This document shows, one piece after another, positions 57,768 to 62,145 of a stretch of DNA of 62,145 nt. This DNA comes from Diphasiastrum complanatum (lineage: Eukaryota > Streptophyta > Lycopodiopsida > Lycopodiales > Lycopodiaceae). Made by a program: the position numbers and the translations under genes. The notes under the pieces are model-generated. The model had not been told where the DNA came from, made no database searches, and worked only from the letters and a program-made list of their open reading frames with translations. Position 1 is the first letter of the stretch, and every line of letters begins with the position of its first letter. Where the stretch lies: contig MU833037.1 of NCBI GenBank assembly GCA_029204225.1, positions 1-62,145 on the forward strand, written 5' to 3'.

Positions 57768-58985
57768 GGTCATCAATAAAAGTAACAAAGTGCTTACACC
57801 TTCCAATGGTCCTCATTGGACCACATACATACAAGTCATATGGCGTGTGGCACCACTATCAATCACCCAATCAATAGATGAAAAAACAGCAACTTGTAAA
57901 GCTGAAGATGAGCTGTTTTCTGCTGAAAAACCAGCAAGATTTGAAGTGGCAGAAATCTCGTCTTTAGGAGAGATGAGATTATTAGTGACAAAAGCATAAT
58001 CATTATTGAAAAGATTATCCTCCTTTCCAAATTGTTGTTCCGAAGTAATGATTGCGGTACTTGTATCGTTACCTTTCTCTTTTTCCTTTGCAAGCCTCTT
58101 CCTACATTCTTTGATGTGATGCCCAAACTTCTTGCAATAGTGGCACTTACCCTTCTTCTTGGAGTCTTGATCTTGAGCTTCCTTAGATTTTTGATCATCT
58201 TTGGAAGTTTTGAAAGAAGGCTTCCCTTTCCACTTGCCATTGCCTTTGTCTTTTGCAAAGAAAGCTTAATCTTCTTGTTCACCAAAGTTGATCCTTGTTT
58301 GCTCTTCTTGAAGAAGTAAGCCAACAAGTTCGTCGAAGGAGATTTGCTGTCCCCTAAGAGAAATGCTCAATGATGACACAAATGGAAGGTAAGAATTAGG
58401 AAGAGAGTTGAAAGTAATAGATACAAATTGTGAGTTCTCAATCACCTCATCAATACTAAGAAGCTCCTCTCGAAGATCCGTTGATCTTCGTCAAGTGGTT
58501 TGTAAGCAAATCACCTTCTTGCATCTTCAAGATAGAAAGTTGATTTCGAAGATATACCACTTTTGCCGCATTCTTTACTTGAAACATCTTTGCAAGAGTC
58601 TCCCAAGCACTTTTGGAAGTCTTGCATGATCTAATATGAGGAAGGATAGATCTCTTCACTGATAATGCAATGAATGTGCTTGTGCATCTCGTCAATCCCA
58701 CTTCTTTTGCTCATCGGAAGACACTTTTGTAGATGATGAAGTAGTTGTTCTAGATGGTGTAATAGGTGCCAAGGTAGGCGGCCTCTCTTCGTCACCATTA
58801 ACTACTTCCCACAAACCTTTAGCAATTAGAAGGTTCTTTATCATGTAGCACCACAAGGAATAGTTTGTGCCATCCAGACTATCTTCGTTAAATAAAGAAC
58901 CAATAGACTCCGATTCTTTAGCCATAACAGAAAAATCAGCTTGTAGTAGATAGGAAATAGACTTTCCAAGACAAAATCTACTCAA
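57768..58985 (-). pseudogene. 5' half of a split Copia: gag, protease, start of integrase
   Basis: Start ATG in the 58985 frame (MAKESESIGSLFNEDSLDGT). The gag domain is in shifted frames, with a CCHC knuckle CHYCKKFGHHIKEC, protease DWVIDSGATRHMT near 57860, then after a deletion DLYVCGPMRTIGRCKHFVTF and IDD, where integrase breaks off at 57768. The missing part begins with FTWIYP at 55035 on the plus strand. Several frameshifts are present. Confidence 0.85.
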
Positions 58986-59515
58986 AGGGCAGCAACCTCA
59001 AAGCTGAAATTATGAGCACAATAGATTGCAATACTCCACATGCAATTTGCTCAACAAGTAATGAAATAGGTGGCTGATTTCTGCACAAAAAACAAAATGC
59101 TCACAAATAGGTAGACTTCGAATGAAGCCAAAACCAAAACCAGAAATTTGTGGCTAAAAAGAGTGCACACTATGTGCATATAGAGCTGATGGTAGCGCCC
59201 TACTCCAAGCTCACCAACAGGGAAATTTCAGCAAGAAATGTGTCCAAAACACATGTATCCTCATTTAAGAAGTAAATCTGAAATTTTCAGCATGTAATTG
59301 AGTCAAGATCACATGCAATTGGTTTGAGCATGGGCCCCCTACTGCTAGCTCTCAAATAGGTGAAGGGGCCCTGCAATTTTCTACAAAAAAGCTATAAGAA
59401 GATGAACAGATTCTTCTCCTGCAAAAATCAGCAGCTTGATGATTTTCTCAACTAAAAGGGGAAGAAGATAGCTTCCTATTGGGCGCCCTCCTGCAAGCAA
59501 TATGATCACCTAAAC
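58986..59515 (-). other. Leader of the split Copia
   Basis: Noncoding, between primer site and gag. Confidence 0.6.
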
Positions 59516-59527
59516 GCTCTGATACCA
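59516..59527 (-). promoter_or_regulatory. Primer-binding site, perfect
   Basis: Minus strand reads TGGTATCAGAGC, abutting the LTR at 59528. Confidence 0.9.
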
Positions 59528-60028
59528 TGTAGGAAATAGAAGCCTAAGGATCCAGGATCTTAACTATTCAATCACACAAAGCATTCTCAAAAGAAAGAGA
59601 GAGATGGCTAGAAACCCTCTTGTAGAAACTCGTGGACAGCCAAGAAGAATAGTCAGTATTGCTTACAAAAGTGTCTCATACAAATGGGATGCACACATAT
59701 ATATAGTCCAAGATGACTATCTAACTTCATGACTATTGGCTATCCAACTACTTGACTATTTGCTATCCAACTACTTGACTATTGACTATCCAACTTTCTA
59801 TAAGTTACATAGAAAGAATAAGGTACCTCCAATATGTCAAGTTGGGGTACTTAATGTCACAATTAGGCCTAGTGGACCATGAGTCCCTACCAAGTTAATT
59901 TCATACTATCTTAGCTAACTCTAAGTTTAGTAGGCCTAATATAATAAATGACCATGGTTACACAACTTTCAACCTTTTGGGTCAAAGTAACCTATGGTAA
60001 TGTAAGCAATTCCATTTACATTCCAACA
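59528..60028 (-). repeat. Copia LTR, minus orientation (501 bp)
   Basis: Inverted partner of 57235-57698. It is longer because of one extra CTATCCAACTACTTGACTAT-type unit and a short insertion (CATGAGTCCCTA). TATA run at 59697-59706 on the minus strand. Confidence 0.9.
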
Positions 60029-62145
60029 CTTCTGGCGTGAGTTTATCCCTCGTGCCCCACCCCCTCTTTTGGACGACTTACATATCTGGACTGACTATGC
60101 TACCCAGCTTTACACTATACCCACTGATACTCCCATCTCCATCTCTCCTCGACCTTCAGACTTCACCTTTTTCACCCCTGACTTGGTTCGGGCAGCAATC
60201 AAAAAGCTAAAAACCCACCGCACCAGGGACATTGAAGACTTTGAATCTGAGCTACTGATTCATGCCCCTGATACCCTTGCCCCTACATTATCCACTCTCC
60301 TTAACCATGTTGGTGTTGAGGGCTTCCCATCCTCTTGGTGAACCAACATCATACATCCTATCCACAAAAACGGTGACCCCATGGTATCAGGTAATTACCG
60401 CACTATTATGATTGGGCACGTTCTCGCGAAGTTATATGGCACCATCCTCCAGTCTGCAGTTAGCTCAGAGGCAGAGTCCGGGAGATTACATGCTTTGGGT
60501 CAGACAGGGTTCCGCGCTCATTATTCCACTACAGATCACATATTCACGCTTCGAGCCCTTATTGAGGAAGCTAGACACAGGAGAGAAAAGGCATACTGTT
60601 GTTTTGTGGACTTCAGGAAAGCCTTTGATTCTATTCCACGCTCCTTACTTATCCAGAGACTCCGTGACTTGGGGTTCTCTACAGGCATTATTCTAGCCGT
60701 CATGGCTCTCTATGAGAAGGTCTTGGACTGCTTTCGTCATGGTAGTGGCATCTCTGAGCAGATCTGGAGTACTATTAGGGTTAAAGCAGGGATGCTCTCT
60801 CTCACCAGTTCTCTTTGGATTATATATTGACGAGCTAGAGCAGGTCATTTCTCAGTGTGATGAGGACGGTTGCCAGCTTGGGGACATTATGATTGCCATC
60901 CTTCTCTATGCGGATGATGTGGTATTAGTATCCCGCACCATAGAGGGATTACAGAGACAGTTGGATTGTTTACACACCTTCTGTACCCAGTGGGGTTTAG
61001 GGGTGAACCTAAGACCAAAGTTATGGTCTTCAATACTTCTTGGGCCTTCATGCAGCGCTAGGAGCTTACTCTTGATGGATAGTCCCTAGAGGTGGTCTCT
61101 TCCTACACTTACCTGGGTGTGCTCTTCTCTGGTCCTACCTTCAGCATGAGACAGGCGGCTACTTCTAGACTTGGGAAAGGTCAATCTTCCCTAGTCCAGC
61201 TGGAGAGATTCTGCTTCCGTAAGTCTATTCGGGATGCCCCAAGTAAGTGCAGACTGTTTGGCACCATCGTCACCCCTTCGGCCTTGTACGCAGCAGAGAT
61301 ATGGTGTACATGACTATCATCTTCACACTGGTCCAGCATTTCACGCTTACAGACCACCATGTTAGCTCGCATGATACGAGTGAAGCCCTCAGTTCCACAT
61401 GAGATCATCCTTGAGGAGTTTGCAACCCCCCCTATTCAGCTTGAGGCAGCCTTCCAGCTTATCACATACATCCAGAGAGTTCAGGCACTTCTTGATACAG
61501 AGCAGCGATATACACGGCTTGCACTTATGTCCTCTCATCACGACCAGATTCAAGGATACCGACTAACATGGTTCTCTCAGGCATCACACTTCCTCATGGA
61601 AGCATTTGGTATCACTATCACTAATCTCCCTTTGGGCACACACCAGTACATTAGACGTTTTCTATACAAAGCATATCTCGACCGTACTTGGCGACACCAG
61701 CTGGGGGTGAAGCATGACTACTACCGGACTCACTTTCTGGAGCATGATGCCAATGGTCTTCCAGTTTTACCTCGTTATTTGTCCTTTGGACTATCACACG
61801 GTCTGTGTTTCACTTTGGGACAGTTCAGAGTCTCCTCACAGAAGTTGGCTATTGAGACAGGCAGATTCCAAGGTACACCACGAGAGGAGAGACTATGCCT
61901 GCTATGTCCCCTACATGAGATAGAGTCCAAGGAGCACTTCATCTTCAGATGCCCCATATATTATGAGATCAGAGGGAGATATCACTGTTTATTCCGGGAC
62001 ATGCCTACTACACTCAGACCGCTGATTGGATATAAGGACCCTCGCTGTGTCGCACTTATGCTACGAGAGATGGTCTTGCTGCGCCAGGATATGTACCAGA
62101 TAGCTCACCAGCCACATCCTAGCTCTCAGGCTCAGATTACGTCTT
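60029..62145 (+). pseudogene. LINE RT and zinc-finger C-terminus (copy C)
   Basis: Begins at the Copia LTR with a pre-RT segment (TPDLVRAAIKKLKTHRT), then GNYRTIMIGHVLAKLYGTIL, EEARHRREKAYCCFVDFRKA, KQGCSLSPVLFGLYIDELEQ, ILLYADDVVLVSRT (YADD), YTYLGVLFSGPTFSMR, and a long C-terminus with a zf-RVT-like CLLCPLHEIESKEHFIFRCP. Frameshifts near 60775 and 61010 and stops break it. It continues beyond the window. The 5' part (ORF1, endonuclease) is absent here. Confidence 0.85.

Overview
This is nuclear DNA of a land plant, and almost all of it is transposable-element sequence. The evidence is multi-exon coding segments with GT-AG introns, Ty1/Copia elements primed by initiator Met-tRNA (TGGTATCAGAGC), a Ty3/Gypsy element with a Tat/Athila-type primer site, LINE copies and microsatellites. 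I see no prokaryotic or organellar gene. A seed-free or gymnosperm-grade plant is a guess, encouraged by a Penelope-like reverse transcriptase relic; the sequence does not prove it.

Layout. 0-2.6 kb: a plus-strand multi-exon gene with a ParB/DGQHR-like motif, continuing past in-frame TAG codons. 2.65-7.6 kb: minus-strand Copia debris around an LTR (4096-4749) flanked by a primer-binding site on one side and a polypurine tract on the other. 7.6-12.9 kb: a complete LTR element with 5-bp target duplication whose internal region encodes neither gag nor pol but a two-repeat protein; it sits inside an older Copia pol (12.9-14.4 kb, continuing at 7.6 kb and below). 14.6-14.8 kb: a decayed minisatellite with CCAAT every 31-32 bp. 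14.8-31.2 kb: a minus-strand Gypsy element (5' LTR, primer site, gag, protease, RT, RNase H, integrase, then a long extra 3' ORF), its extra ORF split by a very young Copia insertion (15675-21532). 31.2-35.2 kb: a plus-strand Copia broken at a (GA)43 tract, meeting the 3' end of a minus-strand Copia. 36.6-37 kb: another Copia LTR end. 37-50 kb: the least TE-dense part, with a hAT-type MITE carrying an 8-bp duplication, a three-copy dispersed repeat, a Penelope-like RT relic and short exon-like segments, mostly minus strand. 50.7-62.1 kb: three fragments of one LINE family in both orientations around a Copia whose 5' half is inverted against its 3' half.

The elements form nests: the non-coding-pol LTR element lies in an older Copia, and the young Copia lies in the Gypsy extra ORF. 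Non-autonomous copies presumably depend on enzymes from intact relatives elsewhere (inference). Most broken frames carry TAG or TGA codons explained by C-to-T change at CAG or CGA, as expected of methylated plant repeats.

The most unusual features are the non-autonomous LTR element with its repeat protein, the ParB-like plant gene, the Gypsy extra ORF, the split-inverted Copia, the Penelope-like relic and the helically phased CCAAT minisatellite. All calls are from reading alone; no database search was run.
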